A stretch of DNA of 13,811 bases from Oscillospiraceae bacterium (GCA_017408185.1 JAFQVE010000316.1:1-13811), one strand, 5' to 3'; shown: positions 1-8,103, numbered from the stretch's first letter. Made by a program: numbers and translations. Notes: generated by a model not told the origin, from the letters alone.

Positions 1-1006
1 CGCCTTTGAAATCCGCAAAAACACCGAAGGCATTCTTTTCCAGGTAATTCGCATACTCAAGATACTTTTTATCCCCGAAAATGTTATACGCAAGACGGTA
101 TGTAATTATCGCCTCACACTGAGTCCACCAATAGCATACCTTCTCTTGATTTCCGAACGGTGCTGTTTTCACATCCCGCATTGTCGGAATAAGCCTGCGC
201 GCCTTTTCAAAGCCTTCCGCCATTGCGTAATCACACAGTTTTCTTCCGAAATCGCGATACTCATCATTGTTTTTCACTTCGCCCTCGCACATTACAAACC
301 ACGCTGCCTCAAACACATGACCGGGACAAGACTGCATTGCGCCGTCTGCAGTAAGTATTTCCCCGCTTTCACTTACCTTTTCAAAAACTGTGCGGTATTC
401 GTCGTTGACATATCCGCCGTGCATCATTTCATCTATTGCCATCTTTGCAAGCTCATCATATTTTTCTGCATTCCTGCCGACATTTCTGATAAACTGAGCC
501 ATCGAGAGGACAAGCAAATTGGGACCGAAGCTGCGGACAACACCTTCTTCTGTCTGCTTTTTGCTTCGTTTTTCCCTGTACCACGCTTCGACAGTATCAT
601 AATACTTATTTGCAAGCTGCCAGACCTCTTCTTTGTTACAAGCTTTGTAATATTGAGCAAGCCCCATAACAGCGTGCATTTCACTGTGAAACAGTGCAGG
701 ACTTATCTTTTTTGCAGTTCCGTCGCGTTCCGTAATATGCGCAAGTCTTCCGTCCGGAAGCTCGCATTTTTCGTAAAAACTATAAAGCCGCTCGCACATA
801 TCAAGATATTCCTGCCGCTGTTCCACGGTGTTATACGCAACGGCATATGTCCACATTGAACGACCGATGAACCAGACGTTTTTATCTTCGCAATACACGT
901 TTCCGTCTTTGTCCAGATGCGTCATAATTCCGCCGTGAACATTATCAACAGCATTCTTTATCCAGAACGGCAGAATATCCTCTGTAAGATATTTTCTGTA
1001 ATTCAT
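1..1006 (-). CDS. N-acylglucosamine 2-epimerase (AGE) family protein, C-terminus cut off
   Basis: I translated this reading frame by hand: it is open from an ATG at 1006 to the window edge, giving 335 of the usual ~390-400 residues. The family interconverts N-acyl-D-glucosamine and N-acyl-D-mannosamine (or related sugars) in the cytosol. Family features seen: D21 followed by GGI and HLDKDG (~25-35), the K42/W45/R49 segment, FHSEMH (~106-111), PGHVFEAAWF (228-237, with the conserved His at 230) and WWTQCEA (293-299). The segment at ~159-172 has no histidine where cellobiose 2-epimerases carry one, so it looks more like RENBP-type enzymes; this is judged by eye. There is no signal peptide. It is the last visible gene of a three-gene operon: the upstream stop TAA is only 11 bases away, and the ribosome site AAGGGA overlaps that stop. 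The missing C-terminus holds further active-site residues, so exact substrate specificity is open. Confidence 0.85.
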   Translation of the reverse strand, partial: MNYRKYLTEDILPFWIKNAVDNVHGGIMTHLDKDGNVYCEDKNVWFIGRSMWTYAVAYNTVEQRQEYLDMCERLYSFYEKCELPDGRLAHITERDGTAKKISPALFHSEMHAVMGLAQYYKACNKEEVWQLANKYYDTVEAWYREKRSKKQTEEGVVRSFGPNLLVLSMAQFIRNVGRNAEKYDELAKMAIDEMMHGGYVNDEYRTVFEKVSESGEILTADGAMQSCPGHVFEAAWFVMCEGEVKNNDEYRDFGRKLCDYAMAEGFEKARRLIPTMRDVKTAPFGNQEKVCYWWTQCEAIITYRLAYNIFGDKKYLEYANYLEKNAFGVFADFKG

Positions 1007-1017
1007 AATATTTTCCC

Positions 1018-3711
1018 TTATTTCGCAAACTTCTTACAAAACGGGCAGTCCGGCTTTTTGCAGAGAAGCGCAAACTCATCCTCAGAAAGCATCTGCATAG
1101 TGATGTCATAAAGCTCACGCAGCTCCATACGGTAAAGCGTTGAGAGACCGAAAGGCACCTCATATATATGCAGTCCGCGGCGAATTGCTTCTTTGTAAAA
1201 ATCATTGTCAAGTCCACCGTAAAAGTTCCGGCAACCGAAGAGCTGTTTTTCTATCATTGCAATTTTCGTTCTGCCTTCTTCATCTATATACTGGACGCAC
1301 GCAGGCTCGGTATAGGGTACGTTTGCCATAACCTCAACATAGTGCAAAAACGTATTTGCCGCAGGAGAGCATCCGAGAAACACTACGCTTGCGTTTTTAT
1401 CAAGAGCTTTTCCGAGCGGTGAGCTTTCTCCCGTAGGTGCATCGAGAAGTCCGTGACCTGCTACAAGCGCTTCCGCATCCTTTCCGATTGCAACCCATTC
1501 GTGCGTTGCGTGACCTGAGCGGAAAGAATCCTTTCTCTTCACCATTGCTTTCGGAAGAAGCCCTGTTTTTACGGTCTTATCGCGCAAAGCTCCATCCGCT
1601 CTCGTATCATGCGGGCGGAAGAAATATCCTTTGTTTACATCCCCGTCAAACATAAGATACGGGAAGGTAAAGGCAGGTGCCATAAATGCTCCGTCTTCCC
1701 CGAGGGTGTTCTGCAGCGCTTCGGTCATTGCTTCTGCGCCGCCCTTGAGATATCCGAGATTTGATATTCCGGAGTGGACAACCACGGTATCTCCGTGCTT
1801 TATGCCAAGCTCGATAAGCGCCTCTGAAAGAGCTTCCTTTGTCAGCGGATTTTCAGCCTTCATCGTAAGATATCCGTATTCCGAGAACATTATGCAATAG
1901 TGAAGCCAGCGCTTTATTTCTGCTTCCGTATAGAGAATGCCTTTATCCCACTCCGCTTCCTCTATTGCGGTGCGGAGAGTTTTCTTTCCGTCCATTTTTG
2001 AGAACACTTCGGCAAACTTGTTATATAGCATACCGCCAAAGCCCATTGTTCTTTTCTCAGGAGGTATGCAAAGCATATCGTGCGGAAATCCGCGCATTGC
2101 ACGGGAGAAAACAAAGCTTTCGCAATAGTCAAACCACGGTGTTTTCTCCGTCTTTTCAGGTGCGTCCGGAATATTTTTCGGCACCCTTACCTTTTCTGCA
2201 AAAGGCTTTATCTCATCAACATTGCCCCAAAGCGCGAGATTCTCTATTTTGCTCTTTTCCCTATGAAGCAGATATTGCATACGCGCCCTTGCATCCGTTC
2301 CCGGGCGCACGCTTTTTTCCGCTTCCGCCGCAAGAATTTCATTTGCCTTTGCAGCTGCATCGGGAAGAATCTCTAAAACCTCTTCTTCCGTAAGTGCTGC
2401 CATTGCGCGCACCCACTCTGCGGCGTATGCAAAGTTTATCCTCGCGGCATCTGCATCCATTATGCTTTCATCCTGCGCAGAATTGTGATGATAGCCATAC
2501 GGATTGTGAAGAATCCACACCGTCGGCATACCGATTGTGCTGTCGTTAAAGAAGGTGTCATCACCCATTCCGTGATCTTGTTTTGTCACCGTATATTCAG
2601 GATGGTTTTCTTTAAAGCTTGCATCTACTCTGTCAAGGATAATATTTCCCGCAAAGCCGGGTAAATCCGAGCCCTCGCGTGATTTCAGTTCATTGTGTAC
2701 GGACTTATCCGTTGACGAAGTAAAGCCGTCCATGTTTATCGCGCCGATTGTTCTGCCGGACAAATCTCCGCCGTAATGCTCGCACAGTGCGCTCATTCCG
2801 TAAAGCTCAGATGCAAACACAACGCGCACGCTGTAACGAAGCTTTATCTTTCCGGAATCCGCAAGCTCTCGCAGAGCTTTGAGAATCTGTATTGATGCAA
2901 CAACTCCGTTTGCATCATCGTCAACAAGCGGTTCGCAGGTATGTGCAACAACCCACACCTCGCGCTTGTCCTCTCCGGGAAGCAGGGCGCTTACTGCGGG
3001 GTATACCGTTTCATATCTTCTTGCATCGGAGAAGATATGCGCCTTTACCGTTCCGGTGCTGCACGCCTGACGGAGCAGTGTTCCGTTTCTCTCCGATATC
3101 TGAAACGAGATAAACTCCCGCTCATTCGCGGTTATATGCCAAACTCCGTATTCCGTTGCGGAGTTTGCCCAGTAAATGCCGTCGGGGTTTGCGTTCGGGT
3201 TCTCGGAATAGTCCGACACCCAGCCGATTGCACCAAGGTCAAGAAGCATTCTTACTGCTTCACAGCGCGGCATCGTCCTGTGGTCGAGAAGCACAAGCGC
3301 ACCGGTTACATCCGCACCCATCTTCATCTGTGATTCGGTGATAATCTTTACATCAAGCCCCTCGGGCGGGGTTGATACCGAATGCTTAACCGCGTGAAGC
3401 GGCTCACGCTCATAATCGGCAATTACCGGATTTTGAAGCCCCGGGATTTTCGTCGTTATCTCAAGGCTCATTTTGTCGACATCCCAGCCTATCGGCATAC
3501 ATTTATCCTGATAGCACGTTTTGCCGTCTGCCGGAAATTCGATGTATTCCGCATCAAAGCCTTCCTTCCGAAGCAGATTGTATGTATATTCCGCCGCAGC
3601 CTTGTATGCCGGAAACGTCTGTTTTCGCTCAAGGCGATATATATTCAGCGTATGCTCCGTAAAGTATTCGCTGTTAAATATATCTTCAAATGTCTTTATA
3701 TAGTTTTGCAT
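1018..3711 (-). CDS. Fusion protein: PA/M28 aminopeptidase-like domain plus AAC(3)-type N-acetyltransferase domain
   Basis: An 897-residue protein without a signal peptide, so probably cytosolic. The N-terminal half (~1-440) resembles M28/DUF4910-type zinc aminopeptidases. A PA-like insert is at ~130-170. Plausible metal and catalytic residues are H257 (WVVAHTCE), D264-D266 (DDDANG), E302 (FASEL), D328 (NMDGF) and H408/H409 before NS. A linker of ~440-620 has no clear match. The C-terminal part (~622-880) matches the AAC(3) aminoglycoside 3-N-acetyltransferase family: LGIKHGDTVVVHSGISNLG (635-653), RSGHATHEWVAIG (731-743, conserved histidines 734 and 737), SSPLG (763-767), and NTFLHYVE (786-793). 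AAC(3) enzymes use acetyl-CoA to acetylate an amino group on an amino sugar. Three cysteines at the C-terminus (884, 889, 892) could bind metal. AGGAAAGGTGA precedes the ATG, and the upstream stop is 14 bases away. The natural substrate is unknown; the context argues for sugar or peptide metabolism rather than drug resistance. Confidence 0.85.
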   Translation of the reverse strand: MQNYIKTFEDIFNSEYFTEHTLNIYRLERKQTFPAYKAAAEYTYNLLRKEGFDAEYIEFPADGKTCYQDKCMPIGWDVDKMSLEITTKIPGLQNPVIADYEREPLHAVKHSVSTPPEGLDVKIITESQMKMGADVTGALVLLDHRTMPRCEAVRMLLDLGAIGWVSDYSENPNANPDGIYWANSATEYGVWHITANEREFISFQISERNGTLLRQACSTGTVKAHIFSDARRYETVYPAVSALLPGEDKREVWVVAHTCEPLVDDDANGVVASIQILKALRELADSGKIKLRYSVRVVFASELYGMSALCEHYGGDLSGRTIGAINMDGFTSSTDKSVHNELKSREGSDLPGFAGNIILDRVDASFKENHPEYTVTKQDHGMGDDTFFNDSTIGMPTVWILHNPYGYHHNSAQDESIMDADAARINFAYAAEWVRAMAALTEEEVLEILPDAAAKANEILAAEAEKSVRPGTDARARMQYLLHREKSKIENLALWGNVDEIKPFAEKVRVPKNIPDAPEKTEKTPWFDYCESFVFSRAMRGFPHDMLCIPPEKRTMGFGGMLYNKFAEVFSKMDGKKTLRTAIEEAEWDKGILYTEAEIKRWLHYCIMFSEYGYLTMKAENPLTKEALSEALIELGIKHGDTVVVHSGISNLGYLKGGAEAMTEALQNTLGEDGAFMAPAFTFPYLMFDGDVNKGYFFRPHDTRADGALRDKTVKTGLLPKAMVKRKDSFRSGHATHEWVAIGKDAEALVAGHGLLDAPTGESSPLGKALDKNASVVFLGCSPAANTFLHYVEVMANVPYTEPACVQYIDEEGRTKIAMIEKQLFGCRNFYGGLDNDFYKEAIRRGLHIYEVPFGLSTLYRMELRELYDITMQMLSEDEFALLCKKPDCPFCKKFAK

Positions 3712-3725
3712 ATTTTCACCTTTCC

Positions 3726-5591
3726 TCAGAGCTTCACCGTTTTCATTTCAAGAGACTTAAGTATCACCGTTTTTTCTTTGCCGTTTTTTATCGTCTTAAC
3801 CTTTATCGTCATATCATAATCGGTATTGAGCAAATACACTTTATCCCCTTCATACACCGACCAGCGGAGTCTGTCGCTGCCGAGAACCTGTATGTCAGCT
3901 TTTCGTGCGCTTGCCGTTATCATCTCACGCACGAGCGTACGGTAAAGCGGTGACACCGCGGGCTGTCCCGGATAATCAACAGCCGTTACAAGCGTTGCAA
4001 CGCCTTTTCCGATTTTATTCTCAATCACAGCGGGGAGGATGGACGGGTCCGCCATAAATGCATCGGTAAGCAAAGCTGTTTCAACTCCACCGCAAAGCTC
4101 AAACTCTGCCCAGTCTGCATAACCGGCAGAATATATCGGATCGCAGAACAAATCGCGGCTTCCGGGGTATACTGCATTTTCATCAAGCGAGCTGTAGCGG
4201 AATTTGATACCGGCATTCGAGGATATAATCTTCCCTGTGAAGCTGCAGCCGAAAAGCTTTTTGATTTTTTCTTCCGAAACGGGTGTAAATTCCCCGCCGC
4301 GAACAACGGATGTATTAAGATGCGCCGCACTCATAAGAAGATGCCCGCCGCGGTTTACATACTCATAAAGCTTCGCCATATCCTCTTCCGTCATGCTGTT
4401 CCAGCCGAGGAAGATAAGATAATCATATCGCGAAAGGTGCTCTGCATCCGCTTCTATCGGGACGATGTCATACATCCCATATGCAGGAGCAGCAGAAAAG
4501 TCCTGCTCTCCGAAGTTTGCTATATCATTCCACGTCCGCCTTGTGCCGATTTCGTCGAGCAGGCGCCACGAGTGCTCCGCATCGCCGTGTCCCCATTCTT
4601 TACGGTTAAACTGGTTCCACACGGAGCTTCCGCCCCAGCCGCCGTAAGCATCGTGACGTCCGGACACGAACGCAAGCTTAACCTTAGGGCCGCCTGACGG
4701 GCGTGCATCCCGCTTTATATAATCCATCATATCTTTAAGGACTTTTCGGTATTCGGCACAGAGAACCGAGCCTGCGGCACAGTTATACCCATAAGCTGAA
4801 ATAAGCTCATCTCCGCTTTCAAGGCAAAGTGCGTTTGTTCCGGCAAGGTACGCATATTTATATGCAAGCTCAAGCCTTTTCCTTTTGAGAACGTCATCGT
4901 GGCGCATACCGCCGTACCATTCGTGAGCAACATAAGTTCCCCACATTTTGGAATCGTAAGCGCGCGCAACGCCGCGAAGCGATGACACAAGAACATCCGG
5001 GCTTCCGCACATAAGCTCAAGCATCGGAATCGTAACGCCCGCTTCGGCGTTGTATTTATTAAGCCCCGTGGCCTCTACGGAAACTATTGCAGGAACACCG
5101 AGCTTTCTGTCTATCTCTATGTATTTCGAGACATCCGCAACATAACCTTCATGAGCTGCCTTCATATCCGGATAATCTGTTTTTACCTCAGTGGTATCCT
5201 TTCCGGCACCCTCGCCGCGGTTGAAATACCCGGCGAACTTGCACGCAAAGGAGCTTCCCGTCTCGCCTATCATATCACCGATGTAATACTCTCCGGCGAC
5301 TTTCTTCATCTCGTCCACGGTTTCTTTATCAAAATGGCTTTCCCTGCCGTCCGGCGCGTGCTGGATGGTATAAAGGAAAATGAAATATATCTTGTTCTCC
5401 GCCATATACCTTGCCCACTCAACAAAATAATGCTGCGGAATAGGTATGCGGCGCCCCATATACCCCGGGCGAATCGTTACGAAATTAAGCCCCGGCTTTA
5501 CGCAACGCTCGTAAATCTCATCAATAACCTTTTCCGGGTCAAAACCGTGCTCCCCTATATGAACACCGTTTAAAACAATGTCTTTATCCAT
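3726..5591 (-). CDS. Unrecognised 621 aa protein: probable barrel domain plus glutamine-amidotransferase-like domain
   Basis: I do not recognise a named family. The ATG at 5591 is chosen because GTGAGGGA sits ~8 bases before it and a promoter lies just upstream; a frame extension to 5795 has no ribosome site. No signal peptide is seen. Residues ~1-295 alternate predicted strands and helices as in a TIM barrel, with acidic residues in strand-end-like positions: E109 (DMIGE), E173 (VSVEATG), and E258/D261/E262 (LESGDE). HEWYGG (223-228) may line a pocket. Residues ~304-560 look like the glutamine-amidotransferase/ThuA-like fold that follows the barrel in many glycoside hydrolases: YDYLIFLGWNSM (389-400), then YVNRGGHLLMSAAH (411-424). 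The last ~60 residues resemble a small beta domain. It heads an operon with the M28/AAC(3) fusion and the AGE epimerase, which supports a glycan-processing role. Activity is inferred, not shown. Confidence 0.8.
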   Translation of the reverse strand: MDKDIVLNGVHIGEHGFDPEKVIDEIYERCVKPGLNFVTIRPGYMGRRIPIPQHYFVEWARYMAENKIYFIFLYTIQHAPDGRESHFDKETVDEMKKVAGEYYIGDMIGETGSSFACKFAGYFNRGEGAGKDTTEVKTDYPDMKAAHEGYVADVSKYIEIDRKLGVPAIVSVEATGLNKYNAEAGVTIPMLELMCGSPDVLVSSLRGVARAYDSKMWGTYVAHEWYGGMRHDDVLKRKRLELAYKYAYLAGTNALCLESGDELISAYGYNCAAGSVLCAEYRKVLKDMMDYIKRDARPSGGPKVKLAFVSGRHDAYGGWGGSSVWNQFNRKEWGHGDAEHSWRLLDEIGTRRTWNDIANFGEQDFSAAPAYGMYDIVPIEADAEHLSRYDYLIFLGWNSMTEEDMAKLYEYVNRGGHLLMSAAHLNTSVVRGGEFTPVSEEKIKKLFGCSFTGKIISSNAGIKFRYSSLDENAVYPGSRDLFCDPIYSAGYADWAEFELCGGVETALLTDAFMADPSILPAVIENKIGKGVATLVTAVDYPGQPAVSPLYRTLVREMITASARKADIQVLGSDRLRWSVYEGDKVYLLNTDYDMTIKVKTIKNGKEKTVILKSLEMKTVKL

Positions 5592-5612
5592 AAATATTTC
5601 CCTCACTTTCAG

Positions 5613-5649
5613 CAATAAACAGAGCGAGGATAACCCGCCCTGTTTATTG
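5613..5649. promoter_or_regulatory. Inverted repeat overlapping the promoter, probable operator
   Basis: Arms CAATAAACAG (5613-5622) and CTGTTTATTG (5640-5649) are perfect 10 bp complements separated by 17 bases. One arm overlaps the -10 box and predicted start site; the other lies in the leader. Because the transcript should begin near 5639, one arm would be absent from the RNA, so a protein-binding DNA site is more likely than an RNA hairpin. If transcription began further upstream, it could instead form a hairpin of up to ~16 pairs on the minus strand. No U-tract follows, so it is not a canonical terminator. Confidence 0.5.
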
Positions 5650-5674
5650 TAGCATTTTCGAAAACAACTCACAA
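5646..5674 (-). promoter_or_regulatory. Sigma-A-type promoter of the three-gene operon
   Basis: Read on the minus strand, TTGTGA (5674-5669) is followed by exactly 17 bases and then TACAAT (5651-5646). A TGC just before the -10 box makes an extended -10. Four of six -35 bases and five of six -10 bases match consensus. The predicted transcript starts near 5639, about 48 bases before the ATG at 5591. It is the only convincing promoter in the window and agrees with the start chosen for the 621 aa protein. Confidence 0.6.
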
Positions 5675-5804
5675 GGTGCAAACTTGTATATTCGGGCAAA
5701 TCTGCAAAAAGCGTGAGCCGGGGATATACCTTATCATACCTTCCGGCAAGCTTTGCCACATCAGGTAAGTATGCAGGATATCTGCCGCTTTCCATTCGAG
5801 GTTA

Positions 5805-8012
5805 TCAGTTATACATATCCCCGTCCGATATTATTTCATAATACCAATCGTCCTTACTGTTTACGCAAACCCTTGCGCTGCCGATTTCATCAGAAACAAT
5901 TGTTTCCTCAAGTCTCTTATTATAAAAATTATAGTCCTGAACATACTTTTTATAATATTTAGTGTACATAGAGCGATGATATATTGCATCATTCGGTATA
6001 TACATAACCTTAGGGTTCAATGTGAGGATGAACTGAGGACTGATATCGCAGATAAAATGATGGTTTCCGAAGAACCAATCACAAGAAAGTTCATCGGTGC
6101 GCTTTTGCTTTATCATATCATACATATATCTTTCCTGACAGAAAGCATAGTTATCCGCTCCGTGGTAATAACGGAAGCCGTTATAATCAAGCATAAACGA
6201 AACTGATGTTGAGTTTTCATAATTATGCTCATTGATGCGGTAGAACGGATAGTTATAAACCTCCATTGCCTCACCGTTTTCATCAAAGCGGCTGTTGAGC
6301 ACATCCATCGTCACTCCGCCAAGATCCCAGATTTCGTGAAGCTCGTCATAGTAGCAGAGCATAGTGGAATCAATATATCCGAAATCTTTCAGATAATCGT
6401 ATCTCTCCTGCTTATCGGCTTTGACAAGCGCATCTGCTTTTGTCTGATCAGGGATTTTTATTCCGTTCATCTCGAGGATTTCTTCCTTCATACCGGTGTG
6501 GTCTTTATGGAAATGAGTAAGCAGATAATAATCAAGCTTTATGTTGTGCTTTTCAAGGTAAGGAATAATATCTTCCTTTGCGTTTTCCTCGTACCCTGAG
6601 TCGATAAGCATATTTTTGCCGTTAGGAAGCTTTATGAGCGTTGAGTTTCCTTTTCCGACATTGAAATTTATATATTCAAGCTCGGTTTTCGGTGCTGTGT
6701 CACACACAGTTAATTCCTGCGTAAGAACTTTACCGCTTTCAAGATAGTAATTCAGCGTATGCGTTCCGACCGGAAGCTTCAAAACAGCTTCTTTATCAGG
6801 AAATACGCTTATCATAGTTTCCTCAACCGTCCTTGTTCCCTTCAGTTCGGTTGTGAATGGGATTTCAACGCCGTTTTCTGTTTCTATCTTTACAAGCTTA
6901 TCCTTATAGTTTGCGATAAGGCTCTGCGGAGTTTTGGGACTGTCGAGGAAAAGTGTCGCCTTTGTCGGTGAAATGCTGTATGGCAGCGGATTCGTTTTTC
7001 CGCGGTTTTCAATATATGAAATTTCAAACGGCAGAACCCACACAGGCAGCTTTGTCTGAGAATGACGTATCTGGACCAAGTTCTTTCCCTTTTCAAGCCA
7101 TACCGGAACAGTCATTTCGCTATCTCCGGCAAGTGCACTGTAATTATCTATATTAACTCTTCCGTCCGGATAAGTTGTCGTGATTTTAAAATACTGTTCC
7201 CAGCTGTCGTGGGAATATCCCATTGCTATGTCATAATATCCGTCGGTCGGAACAGTTGTTTCATAAACGAAATAGTCGTCGTTCGTTTTTAAGAGAAGTC
7301 CGTTTTCTGTTCCCATTACGTTCGTTTCCACAACGTTGAACTTTTCGCAGAAAGCATCGCGCAATGCGTGCTTCGCGGGAATGTCGGCAGTTCTGCACAG
7401 CATCGCTGCCATTTGCGCACGGGTTACCGTTTCTTGCGGTCTTACCGTTCCGTCACTATAACCGGAAATGATTCCTTTTGAAACTGCAAGCGAAAACAGA
7501 GGCTTTAACGTCTCCGAAACAGAGGCATTATCCGAAAACGCATTGTCAACAAGAAATCTGTTTGCAAACCCAAGCTCACTGTCATATCCCATAGCGTATA
7601 CTATCATATACACCAGCTCTTCGCGGGTTACAGCTTTTTCAGGCTCAATACGGCGGCTTACCTTCCACGCAACCGGAAGAAAATCTTCTGCCGCGTATAC
7701 GTATGGTGCATACCATGCATCAGCTTCTACATCCTTGTATGTGTTTCCTATTTTCGCCGGTTTGCGCTCTGAGAATAAAACAACGGTTTTTACCGCTTCC
7801 GCGCGCGTCATTCCGCGCTCCGGCGCAAAGCTTCCGTCAGGATATCCTTCAAGCCAGCCTTCTTCTGTACACTCCTTTACGCTCCCATATGCCCAATGCT
7901 TTTCGGTAATGTCAGAATACATCATATTTTCCTCCGCACCGGCAGTTAACCTTGCCGGTATAAGCGATATCGTTATTGCTACTAATAAAAGAATTGATAC
8001 AAACTTTTTCAT
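5805..8012 (-). CDS. Secreted SLH-anchored protein with C-terminal metallo-beta-lactamase-fold (ComEC-like) hydrolase
   Basis: A 735-residue protein with a signal peptide (KK, then a hydrophobic core at ~4-20, probable cleavage near residue 26). Three SLH domains follow (~32-80, ~92-140, ~158-207), each ending in a TRAE, TREE or TRAQ motif; SLH domains hold proteins on the Gram-positive wall through secondary cell-wall polymers. Residues ~215-335 and ~345-437 look like two beta-sandwich regions, possibly carbohydrate-binding or Ig-like. Residues ~445-690 carry a metallo-beta-lactamase fold: D471 (MLIDSG), the H500-x-H502-x-D504-H505 signature (LTHFHKDHTG), D620 (YYHGADN) and HH (651-652). The layout resembles the hydrolase domain of ComEC/Rec2-type proteins. 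The substrate is unknown; phosphodiester or lipid-linked bonds are possible. AAAGGAG lies 6 bases before the ATG. The next gene downstream has its own promoter 150-200 bases away. Confidence 0.88.
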   Translation of the reverse strand: MKKFVSILLLVAITISLIPARLTAGAEENMMYSDITEKHWAYGSVKECTEEGWLEGYPDGSFAPERGMTRAEAVKTVVLFSERKPAKIGNTYKDVEADAWYAPYVYAAEDFLPVAWKVSRRIEPEKAVTREELVYMIVYAMGYDSELGFANRFLVDNAFSDNASVSETLKPLFSLAVSKGIISGYSDGTVRPQETVTRAQMAAMLCRTADIPAKHALRDAFCEKFNVVETNVMGTENGLLLKTNDDYFVYETTVPTDGYYDIAMGYSHDSWEQYFKITTTYPDGRVNIDNYSALAGDSEMTVPVWLEKGKNLVQIRHSQTKLPVWVLPFEISYIENRGKTNPLPYSISPTKATLFLDSPKTPQSLIANYKDKLVKIETENGVEIPFTTELKGTRTVEETMISVFPDKEAVLKLPVGTHTLNYYLESGKVLTQELTVCDTAPKTELEYINFNVGKGNSTLIKLPNGKNMLIDSGYEENAKEDIIPYLEKHNIKLDYYLLTHFHKDHTGMKEEILEMNGIKIPDQTKADALVKADKQERYDYLKDFGYIDSTMLCYYDELHEIWDLGGVTMDVLNSRFDENGEAMEVYNYPFYRINEHNYENSTSVSFMLDYNGFRYYHGADNYAFCQERYMYDMIKQKRTDELSCDWFFGNHHFICDISPQFILTLNPKVMYIPNDAIYHRSMYTKYYKKYVQDYNFYNKRLEETIVSDEIGSARVCVNSKDDWYYEIISDGDMYN

Positions 8013-8029
8013 AGGTTACTCCTTTCAAG

Positions 8030-8047
8030 AGCCTTCCCCTTGAGGGG
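8030..8047 (+). repeat. Partial copy of the palindromic repeat found inside the lyase gene
   Basis: The reverse complement of these 18 bases, CCCCTCAAGGGGAAGGCT, is identical to 11019-11036 within the lyase gene. Here it lies in the leader of the 735 aa SLH gene, only ~18 bases before its start codon and in the opposite orientation relative to transcription. Confidence 0.6.
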
Positions 8048-8077
8048 TTATTCCCCCGGCAGGGGATTGATTCTCTC

Positions 8078-8103
8078 AAAGGGGTTCTCTTGCGAACCCC
8101 TTT
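8078..8103. repeat. Intergenic repeat hairpin, copy 1
   Basis: AAAGGGGTTC and GAACCCCTTT form a perfect 10 bp stem with a 6-base loop. It belongs to a longer element (~8046-8123) that aligns with ~10346-10423, including the flanking ACCC-CACGCTT-TGCCGCT. The stem sequence differs between copies but pairing is kept. Confidence 0.6.

Noticed and set aside
146..859. 237-codon open frame on the plus strand
   Set aside because: It is antisense to the AGE epimerase frame, which shows clear family motifs; the plus-strand product is rich in Phe, Cys and His without any recognisable domain.
1018..1850. AAC(3)-type domain as an aminoglycoside resistance gene
   Set aside because: It is fused to a peptidase-like half and sits in a sugar-metabolism operon, with no mobile element around it; family membership alone does not show resistance.
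5592..5795. Longer start for the 621 aa protein at 5795
   Set aside because: No ribosome site precedes it, and the only good promoter lies downstream of it; the ATG at 5591 has GTGAGGGA at proper distance.
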